Part shown: positions 41,618 to 49,722 of the stretch, piece after piece
How positions within the stretch are numbered: position 1 is the stretch's first letter
How the letters are laid out: each line of letters begins with the position of its first letter
From: Brevundimonas nasdae
GTDB lineage: Bacteria > Pseudomonadota > Alphaproteobacteria > Caulobacterales > Caulobacteraceae
Length of the DNA: 64,000 bases
Assembly: GCF_016654005.1 (NCBI RefSeq)
Contig: NZ_JAEPWN010000003.1
Span: forward strand, 186,001-250,000
Direction of reading: 5' to 3'
Notes under the pieces: generated by a model
What the model was told of the DNA's origin: nothing
Seen by the model: the letters and a program-made list of their open reading frames with translations, nothing else
Database searches by the model: none
Translations under genes and position numbers: made by a program

Positions 41618-42937
41618 ATGACCCACGCCGCCCTCTATGCCGAACGGCTGAAGCGCGCCGATGAGGCCGCCGCCCTGATCCGATCGGGCGCCAAGGTGGC
41701 CATGGGGCTGGGCGTGTCCCAGCCGCCTGCAGTGCTGAAGGCCATCGCCGACCGGGCCGAGCGGGGCGAGGTCGAGGACGTCAATCTGTATTACCTGCTG
41801 TCGTGCCGGATCGCGGCGGACACGGTGCTGCGCTACGAACTGATGGACCGCATCCGTCCGTGGAGCCTGTTTCACAGCGCCATCGAGCGAAAGCTGGAGC
41901 AGCGCGCCTTCGAGGAGGGCAGGCCGAACCCGGTCCGTTTCATCCCCACCGGCTTCCAGCAGTCGCCGCGCCTGTTGTGCGACGAGGTCGGGATGGACGC
42001 CCTGGTCTGCACCGTGTCGCCAATGGATGAGGACGGCTTCTTCTCCTTCGGCACCAACACCGACTACGCCAAGCCGGTGTCGCAGACGGCTCGCACGGTG
42101 ATCGTCGAGGTCAATCCGAACATGCCGCGCGTGTTCGGCGACTGCACGATCCATGTCTCGAAGGTCGCGGCGGTGGTCGAGCACGCGGCGCCTTTGGTGG
42201 AGGTTCCCAAAGCCGAGCCCCAGCCCAACGACCTGATCATCGGCGGTATCATCGCCGGTCTGATCGAGGACGGCGCCACATTGCAGATGGGCATCGGCGC
42301 CCTGCCCGACGCCGTATGCGACGCCTTGCGCGGTCATAAACATCTGGGCGTCCATACCGAGATGCTGACGCCGGGGCTGGTGGAGCTGATGCAGGCGGGG
42401 GTGGCGGACCACAGCCGCAAGACGCTGCACCCCGGCGTGGGGGTCTTCACCTTCGCCATGGGCGACCGCAACACCTATGACTTTCTGGACGGCAATCGCG
42501 GGATGGAGGCGCATCCCGTCTCCTATGTGAACGACCCGGCGGTGATCGCCCGCAACGCCAAGATGGTGTCTGTCAACGCCACCCTGCAGATCGACCTGAC
42601 CGGCGCCTGCTGTTCGGAGTTCCTGAACGGGCGACAGTTCACGGCGGCGGGCGGCCAGCTGGATTTCGTGCGCGGCGCCCATGCCTCTGACGGGGGCAAG
42701 TCGATCATCGCCTGTCATTCGACGGCGGCGAAGGGCGCGGCCTCACGCATCGTCGCCCGACTGGACGGGCCGGTGACCACCCCGCGCAACGACACCCACA
42801 TCGTCGCCACAGAACACGGCTGGGTGAACCTGAAAGGCCTGTCCACCGACCAGCGCGCCCGCGCCCTGATCGGACTGGCGGCGCCGCAGTTCCGCGATGA
42901 GCTGACCCGGTCGGCCGCCGAACAGGGCTTGATTTAA
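41618..42937 (+). CDS. Acetyl-CoA hydrolase/CoA-transferase family protein
   Basis: This 439-residue enzyme belongs to the family of 4-hydroxybutyrate/acetate CoA-transferases and acetyl-CoA hydrolases. It has two related domains. The catalytic glutamate is probably in G-V-H-T-E-M-L-T-P near residue 250, forming a covalent CoA thioester. G-I-G-A-L-P-D-A-V near residue 230 and the C-terminal V-A-T-E-H-G-W-V-N-L-K-G-L are conserved in the family. GGGAGAG lies upstream of the start. The acyl substrate (acetate, succinate or 4-hydroxybutyrate) cannot be told. Confidence 0.88.
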   Translation: MTHAALYAERLKRADEAAALIRSGAKVAMGLGVSQPPAVLKAIADRAERGEVEDVNLYYLLSCRIAADTVLRYELMDRIRPWSLFHSAIERKLEQRAFEEGRPNPVRFIPTGFQQSPRLLCDEVGMDALVCTVSPMDEDGFFSFGTNTDYAKPVSQTARTVIVEVNPNMPRVFGDCTIHVSKVAAVVEHAAPLVEVPKAEPQPNDLIIGGIIAGLIEDGATLQMGIGALPDAVCDALRGHKHLGVHTEMLTPGLVELMQAGVADHSRKTLHPGVGVFTFAMGDRNTYDFLDGNRGMEAHPVSYVNDPAVIARNAKMVSVNATLQIDLTGACCSEFLNGRQFTAAGGQLDFVRGAHASDGGKSIIACHSTAAKGAASRIVARLDGPVTTPRNDTHIVATEHGWVNLKGLSTDQRARALIGLAAPQFRDELTRSAAEQGLI

Positions 42938-42996
42938 GGCCGAAATCCAAGCGTTGCGGTTTTATGCCGCACGGTTTTTGGATATGGCCTCAGGTC

Positions 42997-43782
42997 ATGA
43001 CCGAACCCCTGTTGTCCATCGATCATGTCAGTGTCGTGCGCGACGGTCGTCCCATGCTGGACGACATCAGCCTAACCATTCCCGAGGGGCGTCACACCGC
43101 CATTCTTGGCCGCAACGGCGCGGGCAAGTCCACGCTGGTCAAGCTGATCACGCGCCAGCTGTATCCGACGGGCGGGCAGGGCGCCGTGCGCATTTTCGGC
43201 CAGACCCAGTGGAATGTGTTCGAGCTGCGCAGCCTGCTGGGCGTCGTCTCTCCCGCCATCCAGACCGACTATGCCGGCGAAGAGGCGCTGGAGGTGTTCG
43301 ACGCGGTAGTGTCCGGCTTCTTCGCCGCGCGGGGGGTCTGGAACCACGCCGTCACCGAGGCCATGCGCCAGGCGTCGCGCGAGGCGCTGGAGCGGATGGG
43401 CGTCACCCATCTGATCGGGCGCCAGATGGCGACCCTGTCGACGGGCGAGGCGCGCCGCGTCCTGATCGCCCGCGCCCTGGTCCACCGTCCGCGCGCCCTG
43501 CTGCTGGACGAACCCTGCGCCGGTCTGGACCCCGCCACCCGCCGCCAGTTCCTGGAGGCTTTGCGCGACGTGGCCCGCTCGGGCGTGACCCTGGTGCTGG
43601 TCACCCACCACGTCGAGGAGATCCTGCCCGAGATCGATCATCTGGTCCTGCTGCGCGACGCACAGGTGCTGAGCGACGGGCCCAAATCGGACCTGCTGAC
43701 CGGCCCGGTCCTGTCGGACCTGTTCGGAATGCCCACGACGGTGGAGAAGCGCGGCGACTGGTCCTGGGCGCATCTGGACTAG
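42997..43782 (+). CDS. Orphan ABC transporter ATPase
   Basis: This 261-residue ABC ATPase is taken from ATG 42997; ATG 42964 is also open. Walker A is G-R-N-G-A-G-K-S-T near residue 40, the signature is L-S-T-G-E-A-R-R near residue 143, Walker B is A-L-L-L-D-E-P near residue 167, and the switch H is in L-V-T-H-H. The sequence resembles ModF-type single ATPases. No permease or binding protein lies nearby, so its partner is elsewhere or it works in another process. Confidence 0.88.
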   Translation: MTEPLLSIDHVSVVRDGRPMLDDISLTIPEGRHTAILGRNGAGKSTLVKLITRQLYPTGGQGAVRIFGQTQWNVFELRSLLGVVSPAIQTDYAGEEALEVFDAVVSGFFAARGVWNHAVTEAMRQASREALERMGVTHLIGRQMATLSTGEARRVLIARALVHRPRALLLDEPCAGLDPATRRQFLEALRDVARSGVTLVLVTHHVEEILPEIDHLVLLRDAQVLSDGPKSDLLTGPVLSDLFGMPTTVEKRGDWSWAHLD

Positions 43783-43806
43783 GTTCAATCGACATTCAGT
43801 TGGAGT

Positions 43807-43935
43807 CGTCATTCCGGGGCGTCCGCAGGACGAACCCGGAACCCAGGAGGCATGCATCCGGCGTCGAATGCATTCAGCGGTGTGAATGTGGTCCTGGGTT
43901 CCGGGTTCTTCGCTTCGCTCAGCCCCGGAATGACG
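43807..43935. repeat. Interspersed palindromic repeat
   Basis: The outer arms CGTCATTCCGGGGC (43807-43820) and GCCCCGGAATGACG (43922-43935) are exact inverses. So are the inner arms at 43832-43848 (GAACCCGGAACCCAGGA) and 43892-43908. Elements of this style, with G-T-C-A-T-T-C-C-G-G ends and a C-C-C-G-G-A-A-C core, are dispersed in many alphaproteobacterial genomes. It lies between the ABC ATPase and nrdB. Confidence 0.8.
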
Positions 43936-44010
43936 AGACGAGTTGCGGCCAGCCTGGCTTTTGGACGAAAATCCATCCCCAGCTCCCTCCCCAATTTCCT
44001 GAGGCGGAAC

Positions 44011-44058
44011 CACTACATATAGCGGTCATGAAAAATGTGATCGCAACATAGGTGATTT
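44011..44058 (+). promoter_or_regulatory. Candidate NrdR box(es) upstream of nrdB
   Basis: CACTACATATAGCGGT (44011-44026) shares the core ACATATAG with a site upstream of nrdA. A weaker site around 44043-44058 (containing ACATAG) lies 32 bp further on, the spacing expected of paired NrdR boxes. This suggests nrdA and nrdB are coordinately repressed even though they are not in one operon. Confidence 0.45.
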
Positions 44059-44129
44059 ACGGCTTGGCGCCGGGGGCGATGCGCCGCATTGTTGGCGCCT
44101 CTCCGGTAATGCTTTCAGGTCCCCGTCCG

Positions 44130-45179
44130 ATGAACGCTCCCTCTTCGATCATCCTTCCCGAACGCGCCGGTCTTCTGACCCCGTCCGCCGCCTACAAGCC
44201 GTTCCGCTATCCGTGGGCGTTCGACATGTGGAAGAAGCAGCAGCAGGTCCACTGGATGCCCGAAGAGGTGCCGCTGGGCGAGGACGTCAAGGACTGGGCC
44301 TCGACCCTGAACGACGGCGAACGCAACCTGCTGACCCAGATCTTCCGCTTCTTCACCCAGGCGGACATCGAGGTTCAGGACAACTACATGGAACGTTACG
44401 GTCGGGTGTTCAAACCGACCGAAGTGAAGATGATGCTGGCCGCCTTCGGCAATATGGAGACCATCCATATCGCAGCCTACGCCCTGCTGCTGGAAACCAT
44501 CGGCATGCCGGAAAGCGAGTTCGGCGCCTTCATGGAATACGAGGCCATGCGGGACAAGCACGACTACATGGGCCAGTTCGGGGTCGACAGCGACGCCGAC
44601 ATCTGCCGGACCCTGGCCATGTTCGGCGGCTTCTCGGAAGGGGTTCAGCTGTTCGCCAGCTTCGCCATGCTGATGAACTTCCCGCGTCAGAACAAGATGA
44701 AGGGCATGGGCCAGATCGTGTCCTGGTCGGTGCGCGACGAAAGCCTGCACTGCGAGGGCATCATCAAGCTGTACCACGCCTTCAATCAGGAGACGGGCGC
44801 GGTGACCCCCTCGGTGGCGGATGACATCGTCGACTGCTGCAAGACCGTGGTGAACATGGAGGACAAGTTCATCGACCTGGCCTTCGAGATGGGCTCGGTC
44901 CAGGGCATGACGCCCGAGGACATCAAACAGTACATCCGCTTCATCGCCGACTGGCGCCTGCGTCAGCTGAAGCTGCCGGAAGTCTATGGCGTGACGGAAA
45001 ACCCGCTGCCGTGGCTGCAGTCGCTGCTGTCGGGCGTCGAACACGCCAACTTCTTCGAGGCGCGCGCCACCGAATATTCCAAGGCGGCGACGCAAGGCAG
45101 CTGGCACGGCGCCGACGGCGTCTGGACCGAGTTCGACCGCATGATGGCCCGTCGCGACATGAGCCTGGTCGCGGGCTGA
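44130..45179 (+). CDS. nrdB: Ribonucleotide reductase class I beta subunit
   Basis: This 349-residue radical-generating subunit starts at ATG 44130, with AGGT ten bases upstream. The diiron ligands and tyrosine are visible: E-T-I-H-I-A-A-Y near residue 112 supplies Glu, His and the radical Tyr. F-S-E-G-V-Q supplies the next Glu near residue 171, and R-D-E-S-L-H supplies Glu and His near residue 207. It has no N-terminal ATP-cone, so neither subunit in this window carries the usual overall-activity site. Confidence 0.95.
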   Translation: MNAPSSIILPERAGLLTPSAAYKPFRYPWAFDMWKKQQQVHWMPEEVPLGEDVKDWASTLNDGERNLLTQIFRFFTQADIEVQDNYMERYGRVFKPTEVKMMLAAFGNMETIHIAAYALLLETIGMPESEFGAFMEYEAMRDKHDYMGQFGVDSDADICRTLAMFGGFSEGVQLFASFAMLMNFPRQNKMKGMGQIVSWSVRDESLHCEGIIKLYHAFNQETGAVTPSVADDIVDCCKTVVNMEDKFIDLAFEMGSVQGMTPEDIKQYIRFIADWRLRQLKLPEVYGVTENPLPWLQSLLSGVEHANFFEARATEYSKAATQGSWHGADGVWTEFDRMMARRDMSLVAG

Positions 45180-45229
45180 CCTTGATCTGCATTCAGGCGT
45201 AAGCTCTCCCTGCAAAGAGAGAGCGCGCC

Positions 45230-45868
45230 ATGAGCGAAGAGATCGTCTTCTACACCAACCCCATGTCGCGCGGGCGCATCGCCCGCTGGATGCTGGAGGA
45301 GGTGGGCCAACCCTACCGCACGGTGGTGCTGGACTTCGCCACCACGATGAAGGCGCCGGACTATCTGGCGCTCAATCCGATGGGCAAGGTGCCGACGCTC
45401 ACCCATCGCGGCGTCACGGTGACTGAATGCGCCGCCGTCTGCGCCTATCTGGCCGACGCCTTTCCTGAAGCGGGTTTGGCGCCTGCGCCCACCGATCCTC
45501 TGCGCGGCCCCTATTATCGCTGGATGTTCTTCGCCGCCGGTCCGGTCGAGGCGGCGGTGACGGCGCGTTCGATGGGGCTTTTGCCGCCCGAGGAGAAGGC
45601 GCGGGCCGTGGGCTATGGCACCTTCGATCATATGGTGGACGGGCTGGAGACGGCCTTGGGCGACGGCCCGTGGCTGCTGGGCGAGCAGTTCACCGCCGCC
45701 GATGTCTATGTCGGCAGCCAGATCGTCTGGGGCCTGATGTTCAAGACCCTGCCGGAACGCCCGTCGTTCCAGGCCTATGCCGCGCGCCTGAGCAGCCGTC
45801 CCGCCGCCATCCGGGCGCGCGAGATCGATGACGCCCTGATCGCGGAGATGAAGGGCAAGAGCGCCTAA
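45230..45868 (+). CDS. Glutathione S-transferase family protein
   Basis: This 212-residue cytosolic protein has a thioredoxin-like N-terminal domain (Y-T-N-P-M-S-R-G-R-I-A-R near residue 6; the helix with M-G-K-V-P-T-L near residue 50, where cis-Pro binds glutathione) and an all-helical C-terminal domain with F-T-A-A-D-V-Y near residue 160. A serine-containing N-P-M-S-R start suggests the beta or theta-like group. The substrate is unknown. It follows nrdB by 50 bases on the same strand. Confidence 0.9.
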   Translation: MSEEIVFYTNPMSRGRIARWMLEEVGQPYRTVVLDFATTMKAPDYLALNPMGKVPTLTHRGVTVTECAAVCAYLADAFPEAGLAPAPTDPLRGPYYRWMFFAAGPVEAAVTARSMGLLPPEEKARAVGYGTFDHMVDGLETALGDGPWLLGEQFTAADVYVGSQIVWGLMFKTLPERPSFQAYAARLSSRPAAIRAREIDDALIAEMKGKSA

Positions 45869-46389
45869 CGCGGGCGCGGCGCAGGCGCCGCGCAGGCCGA
45901 GCGGTCGCCGGACTGGCAGCGTTGAACCTGATCCCGCCAGGCGGCGTAGTCGCGGTCATACTGGTTCTGGGCGGCGCGGGTGGCCTCGGCCTCGGCGCGG
46001 GCGCGCTCCTGGGTCTGGCGCAGTTCGACCTGATAGCGGGCGACGGCGGCGTCGTGGTCCAGGCGCGCGGCTTCGTCCGCCTTGTCGGCCAGGGCGTTCT
46101 GGGCGGCGATCTCGTCGTTCAGGGCCTGGGTGGTGCGCAGCTCCTGCTCGGTCTGGGCTGAATCCGGCGCCCGGCGATAAGCCTCGCCTCGCGCCTGCAG
46201 CCAGGCGTCACGCGATTTCGGATCATTGGGATCGAGCGTCGGCAGGGGGCGCTGGTCGCGATAGCCGTCAGGCGAAACATAGGGCGCAGGTTGTGGAGCC
46301 TGTGAGGTCTGGGGCGAGGTCTGGGCCAGGGCCGGACCGGCTGTCAGGGCGGCGGCCAGGGTCAGGGCGGGCAGGAAGTTGAGCATCAT
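45865..46389 (-). CDS. Secreted coiled-coil protein of unknown function
   Basis: This 174-residue protein starts at ATG 46389 (46386 is equally possible). A signal peptide (L-P-A-L-T-L-A-A-A-L-T-A-G-P-A-L-A-Q) precedes a Pro/Gln linker. A long Ala/Glu/Arg-rich helix follows, about residues 80-150 (A-Q-N-A-L-A-D-K-A-D-E-A-A-R...Q-E-R-A-R-A-E-A-E), which is likely a coiled coil. It ends in a short Cys-containing tail. No family was recognised. It is convergent with the glutathione transferase gene, overlapping by four bases. Confidence 0.75.
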   Translation of the reverse strand: MMLNFLPALTLAAALTAGPALAQTSPQTSQAPQPAPYVSPDGYRDQRPLPTLDPNDPKSRDAWLQARGEAYRRAPDSAQTEQELRTTQALNDEIAAQNALADKADEAARLDHDAAVARYQVELRQTQERARAEAEATRAAQNQYDRDYAAWRDQVQRCQSGDRSACAAPAPRPR

Positions 46390-46536
46390 CTGACTCTCCG
46401 GGGATCGAGGCGAGGCTGGCCGACCTTGGCCATAAGCCGCTTTGACTGCAACAACGTCTGTCTGACGAAAAGGTGGCGCACGGCCCAGGTTCGCGGCATG
46501 GTCGCCCCCTGACGCCATCCGCACCTGAGCAGAGCC

Positions 46537-46800
46537 ATGATCCTAGCCACCTCGTCCGGCGACTATCCGATCCCCGCCGATGTCGCGCGCCAGTTGCCGA
46601 ACGTGCCTGCCATGCCGGACCCGAATGCGCCGAACGCCCGGCTGCAGATCGAAGATTTCCGCCACTGGCTGGACGCGTCGCCGGAACACGTCATCAACTA
46701 TGAGCGGCTGCGGCGCTGGCATCTGGTGCAGGATGAACTGGCGGCGGCGGCCAAGAAGACCGGCGCGCCCTTCGTGGTGTCGGAAGACGGCCTGGAATAG
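46537..46800 (+). CDS. Small hypothetical protein
   Basis: This 87-residue protein has compact codon usage and a plausible fold: N-terminal D-Y-P-I-P-A-D-V-A-R, then helix R-L-Q-I-E-D-F-R-H-W-L-D and R-R-W-H-L-V-Q-D-E-L-A-A-A-A-K-K. No family was recognised. Its last 103 bases overlap, in antisense, the 3' end of the histidine kinase gene, so both genes appear to end within each other. Confidence 0.65.
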   Translation: MILATSSGDYPIPADVARQLPNVPAMPDPNAPNARLQIEDFRHWLDASPEHVINYERLRRWHLVQDELAAAAKKTGAPFVVSEDGLE

Positions 46801-48275
46801 GCCTCAGGCGGCAGGCGCAGCTCAAAGACCGCGCCGGCCCCATCGCTGTTCACCAGCCGCAGATCGCCGCCGTGCAGGGCCGCCAGCTCGCGTGAGATGG
46901 TCAGGCCCAGGCCGGTGCCGTCTGACGCCTTCGAACTGACGAAGGGTTCGAACAGGCGCTGCGCCAGCCGCGGCGGAATGCCGGGGCCGTCATCGGCGAT
47001 GCGGATCACCCAGAAGCCGTCCTCGGCGAAGGCGCTGACGGTGATGACGCCCTTGCCGCGCTGCTCGGGCGCGCGCGCCGGATCGGCCTCAATGGCCTGA
47101 CGGGCGTTGCGCATCAGATTGACCAGAATGCGATAGAGCTGGTCCGGGTCGGCCTCGACGGCGAAACGCGGGGCCAGTTGCTTGACCAGCTTCACCCCGT
47201 CGGGAGCCAGGCCTGCATCCTCGGCGGCCAGGGTCAGGGCGGCGTTCAGGGGCACGCGGGTCTTCTGCGCCGGGGGCTCTTCGCTCTTGCCGTACTCCAG
47301 CACATTGCGCGACAGGTTGGCGGCGCGGCTCAGGGCGCGCTCCAGACGCGGCAGGGCCTTGGCCACCTGCGGGTCGGCGGAGGTCGCCAGACGCTCGGAC
47401 GCCATCTGGGCCGAAGTCAGCATGTTGCGCAGGTCGTGATTGATCTTGGCCACCGCCTCGCCCAGGGCGACCAGACGGGCGCGTGAGCGCAGGGACTGGC
47501 GCACCTCTTCCTGCATCCGCGCCAGTTCGCGTTCGACCCGGCCGATCTCGTCGTGGCGGTCGGACGGGGTTTCGCCCGCGCTTTCAGGATCGACGGCGAA
47601 CCGCTCCATCGACCGGGTCACGCGGCGTAAGGGGCGCAGCACCAGCAGGGTCAGGCCGCCGTACAACAGGGCGCCCGCCGTCGCCGAAATCAGCAGGGAC
47701 ACCAGAAGACTGTTCAGCAGAAAGGCCTTCAGCTCCAGTTTCAGCGGCTGGGCCGGGGTCACGATCTCGATGAAGTCGCCGGAGCGATAGCGCGGCTTGG
47801 CCTGCACCCGCAGCGAGCGGTCCGGGTGGCCGAACAGGGTGCGCCACGGGTCGATCAGGCGCGACCAGGTGTTCTCGCGCCTCAGGTCGATCAGTTCGGG
47901 CGCGCGGGGCAGGTTGGGGGCCTGCAGCAGCAGGCGCCGCACCCCCTGTTCCGTCAGGGCCACGGCCTGGACCCCGCCGATCCGCATCAGCTCGGCGGCG
48001 GTGTCGTCCTCGACCGCAGAATAGGGCAGGGCCTCGACCCCGACCGAGGCCAGTTCGGCGGCCTGCAGACGATCCTGCAGCCAACGCTCGTGGAAGGCCG
48101 CCAGGTTGGGGGCCATGATCAGTCCTTCGACCGCAAAGGTGAAGGCCACGGTCAGCAAAAGCAGCCGCGCCGACAGGCCGTCGGGCGCGCGGGGGCGCAG
48201 CCGCTCGCGCCAGGCCTCGGTCGTCTCGGGCGAAAGCTTCAGCCGCGCCGCCAATCTGTCGAACAGGGCGCTCAT
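46698..48275 (-). CDS. Membrane sensor histidine kinase
   Basis: This 525-residue kinase has two N-terminal membrane segments (about residues 32-55 and 190-215) around a periplasmic sensor of about 130 residues, then a HAMP domain. The H-box is K-I-N-H-D-L-R-N-M-L near residue 280 and the ATPase motifs are N-L-M-R-N-A-R-Q and A-D-D-G-P-G-I-P. The last 34 residues read through the antisense small gene. Its start overlaps the TVP38 gene stop (ATGA), so the two are coupled. No response regulator is adjacent. Confidence 0.92.
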   Translation of the reverse strand: MSALFDRLAARLKLSPETTEAWRERLRPRAPDGLSARLLLLTVAFTFAVEGLIMAPNLAAFHERWLQDRLQAAELASVGVEALPYSAVEDDTAAELMRIGGVQAVALTEQGVRRLLLQAPNLPRAPELIDLRRENTWSRLIDPWRTLFGHPDRSLRVQAKPRYRSGDFIEIVTPAQPLKLELKAFLLNSLLVSLLISATAGALLYGGLTLLVLRPLRRVTRSMERFAVDPESAGETPSDRHDEIGRVERELARMQEEVRQSLRSRARLVALGEAVAKINHDLRNMLTSAQMASERLATSADPQVAKALPRLERALSRAANLSRNVLEYGKSEEPPAQKTRVPLNAALTLAAEDAGLAPDGVKLVKQLAPRFAVEADPDQLYRILVNLMRNARQAIEADPARAPEQRGKGVITVSAFAEDGFWVIRIADDGPGIPPRLAQRLFEPFVSSKASDGTGLGLTISRELAALHGGDLRLVNSDGAGAVFELRLPPEAYSRPSSDTTKGAPVFLAAAASSSCTRCQRRSRS

Positions 48276-49069
48276 GCGGCCGCCGCGTCTGTCGCACGGC
48301 GCGCGCGGGCCATCTGAAACAGTTTGATGCCGATGGGCAGCAGCAGGGACAGGAAGACCACGCCCATCAGAGGCCAGAAGAACTCATGCACCAGCATGGG
48401 CAGGTCAGGGCGCACGCCCGCGCGCAACAGGTCGCCCAGCTGCGATCCGATCCAGGTGTAGATGAAGGTCGACGGCAATAGGCCGATGAAGGTGGCGATG
48501 ACATAGGGCCGCAGCGGCACCGCCATCATGCCCGCCGTGGCGTTGACCAGCACAAAGGGCACGCTGGGAATGACGCGCAGGGTGAACAGGGTGGTGAAGG
48601 CGTTGCGGTCGATGCCCTTGGCCAGCCGGTCCATGAAGCCCGCGTCCGCTGCAAACTTGGCCCGCAGCCAGGTTCCGATCGAGGTGCGGTAGATGCAGTA
48701 GATGACGACCGACCCGATGGTGGCGCCCGTCGATTGCGCCAACGCCCCGACATAGGGGCCGAACATCATGCCGCCCAGCAGGGTCAGGAAGACAGGCCCT
48801 GGAATGGTCGAGGCGGTGGCCAGGGCATAGACGGCGATAAAGCCGATCAGGGCGATCCACCAGTGGTCGCGGGCATAGGCCTGCAGGCCCAGGCCGTGCT
48901 CGCGGATCATCTCCATCGACAGATAGCGGTTCCAGCCCATGGCGAAGAACAGGACCACAAGCGCGGCGATGGCCACGAGCGGCGCCAGCCGCAGGCCCCA
49001 TTCCTTCGCCGTTCTTTTCGCCATCAGGCCGTCATCCTCGAAATGTCTATCCACAGAGCGTTGACTCAT
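48272..49069 (-). CDS. TVP38/TMEM64-family membrane protein
   Basis: This 265-residue integral membrane protein starts at ATG 49069 or more likely 49024. It has about six helices and the family core I-P-G-P-V-F-L-T-L-L-G-G-M-M-F-G near residue 95, with the G-x-x-x-G helix pair of the DedA/SNARE-associated superfamily. Such proteins affect envelope lipid transport, but a defined activity is not known. It is translationally coupled to the downstream histidine kinase. Confidence 0.88.
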   Translation of the reverse strand: MSQRSVDRHFEDDGLMAKRTAKEWGLRLAPLVAIAALVVLFFAMGWNRYLSMEMIREHGLGLQAYARDHWWIALIGFIAVYALATASTIPGPVFLTLLGGMMFGPYVGALAQSTGATIGSVVIYCIYRTSIGTWLRAKFAADAGFMDRLAKGIDRNAFTTLFTLRVIPSVPFVLVNATAGMMAVPLRPYVIATFIGLLPSTFIYTWIGSQLGDLLRAGVRPDLPMLVHEFFWPLMGVVFLSLLLPIGIKLFQMARARRATDAAAA

Positions 49070-49089
49070 CCGGACAGGCGACTTATACG
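49061..49089 (+). promoter_or_regulatory. Sigma-70-type promoter of the rpmH operon
   Basis: TTGACT (49061-49066) and TATACG (49084-49089) are separated by 17 bp, a good housekeeping promoter, 66 bases before the rpmH start. GACTC at 49063-49067 is a CcrM-type GANTC site overlapping the -35 box. CTATCCACA at 49048-49056 is one base from a consensus DnaA box. Confidence 0.65.
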
Positions 49090-49154
49090 CCCGCCCTTCC
49101 TGCGACGGACGCCTCTTGCCCCGCCGCCCAACCCTTTAACGTCAGGAGCCGACC

Positions 49155-49289
49155 GTGAAGCGGACCTATCAGCCGTCGCGACTCGTGCGCAAGCGCCGTC
49201 ACGGCTTCCGCAGCCGGATGGCCACCAAGAACGGCCAGAAGATTGTTGCGCGCCGTCGCGCCAAGGGCCGCAAGCGCCTGACGGCGTAA
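49155..49289 (+). CDS. rpmH: 50S ribosomal protein L34
   Basis: A GTG start at 49155 preceded by AGGAGC (49143-49148) opens a 44-residue protein, [20 protein letters not shown], then [24 protein letters not shown]. It is a complete and typical L34, very basic, buried in the large ribosomal subunit. It leads the conserved rpmH-rnpA-yidC-engB gene cluster. Confidence 0.97.
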   Translation: MKRTYQPSRLVRKRRHGFRSRMATKNGQKIVARRRAKGRKRLTA

Positions 49290-49317
49290 GCGGCTCCGCG
49301 TCCGCACATCTGGACGC

Positions 49318-49722
49318 ATGAGCGACCCTTTACAGATCAAACGTCTGTTGCGGCGGCCCCAGTTTCTGGCGGCCGCCAAAGGCGTTTCCGAGGCGCGCGG
49401 CGCCGTGGTGATCCAGAGGCTGGAGCGCGGCGACGGTTCGTCGCACATCGGCCTGGGGTTCACCGCCACCCGCAAGGTCGGCGGGGCCGTGGTTCGCAAC
49501 CGCGCCAAACGCCGTCTGCGCGAGGCTGCGCGCGCCATGCTCGCCGCCCACGGCGTGCCCGGAAGCGACTATGTCTTCATCGCCCGCATGGGCACGACGG
49601 AGCGTGCGTGGGACCGTTTGCTTGACGACGTGAAAACGACGCTTACAAGGCTGGCGACACCTAAGGCTGATCGGCCTTCCAACGCCCGCGCCCCTTCCGG
49701 CCAGGACCGCCAGAATCCATGA
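49318..49722 (+). CDS. rnpA: Ribonuclease P protein component
   Basis: This 134-residue protein subunit assists the RNase P RNA in tRNA 5' maturation. The basic binding signature R-K-V-G-G-A-V-V-R-N-R-A-K-R-R-L-R-E-A is present near residues 52-70. The N-terminal R-L-L-R-R-P-Q-F-L and the C-terminal polar tail are typical for alphaproteobacteria. It overlaps the yidC start by four bases. The yidD gene that often sits between these two is absent. Confidence 0.96.
   Translation: MSDPLQIKRLLRRPQFLAAAKGVSEARGAVVIQRLERGDGSSHIGLGFTATRKVGGAVVRNRAKRRLREAARAMLAAHGVPGSDYVFIARMGTTERAWDRLLDDVKTTLTRLATPKADRPSNARAPSGQDRQNP

Larger units (their letters stand above)
43783..44129. other. Intergenic region with large palindromic repeat and nrdB regulatory site
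   Basis: This 347-base gap before nrdB contains no gene. It holds a 129-bp palindromic repeat element and, nearer nrdB, candidate NrdR boxes; both are listed separately. Confidence 0.6.

Noticed and set aside
49041..49160. rpmH region considered as oriC because of a DnaA-like box
   Set aside because: Only one near-consensus box, no A+T-rich unwinding region, and dnaA/dnaN are not adjacent; in Caulobacterales the origin lies elsewhere.
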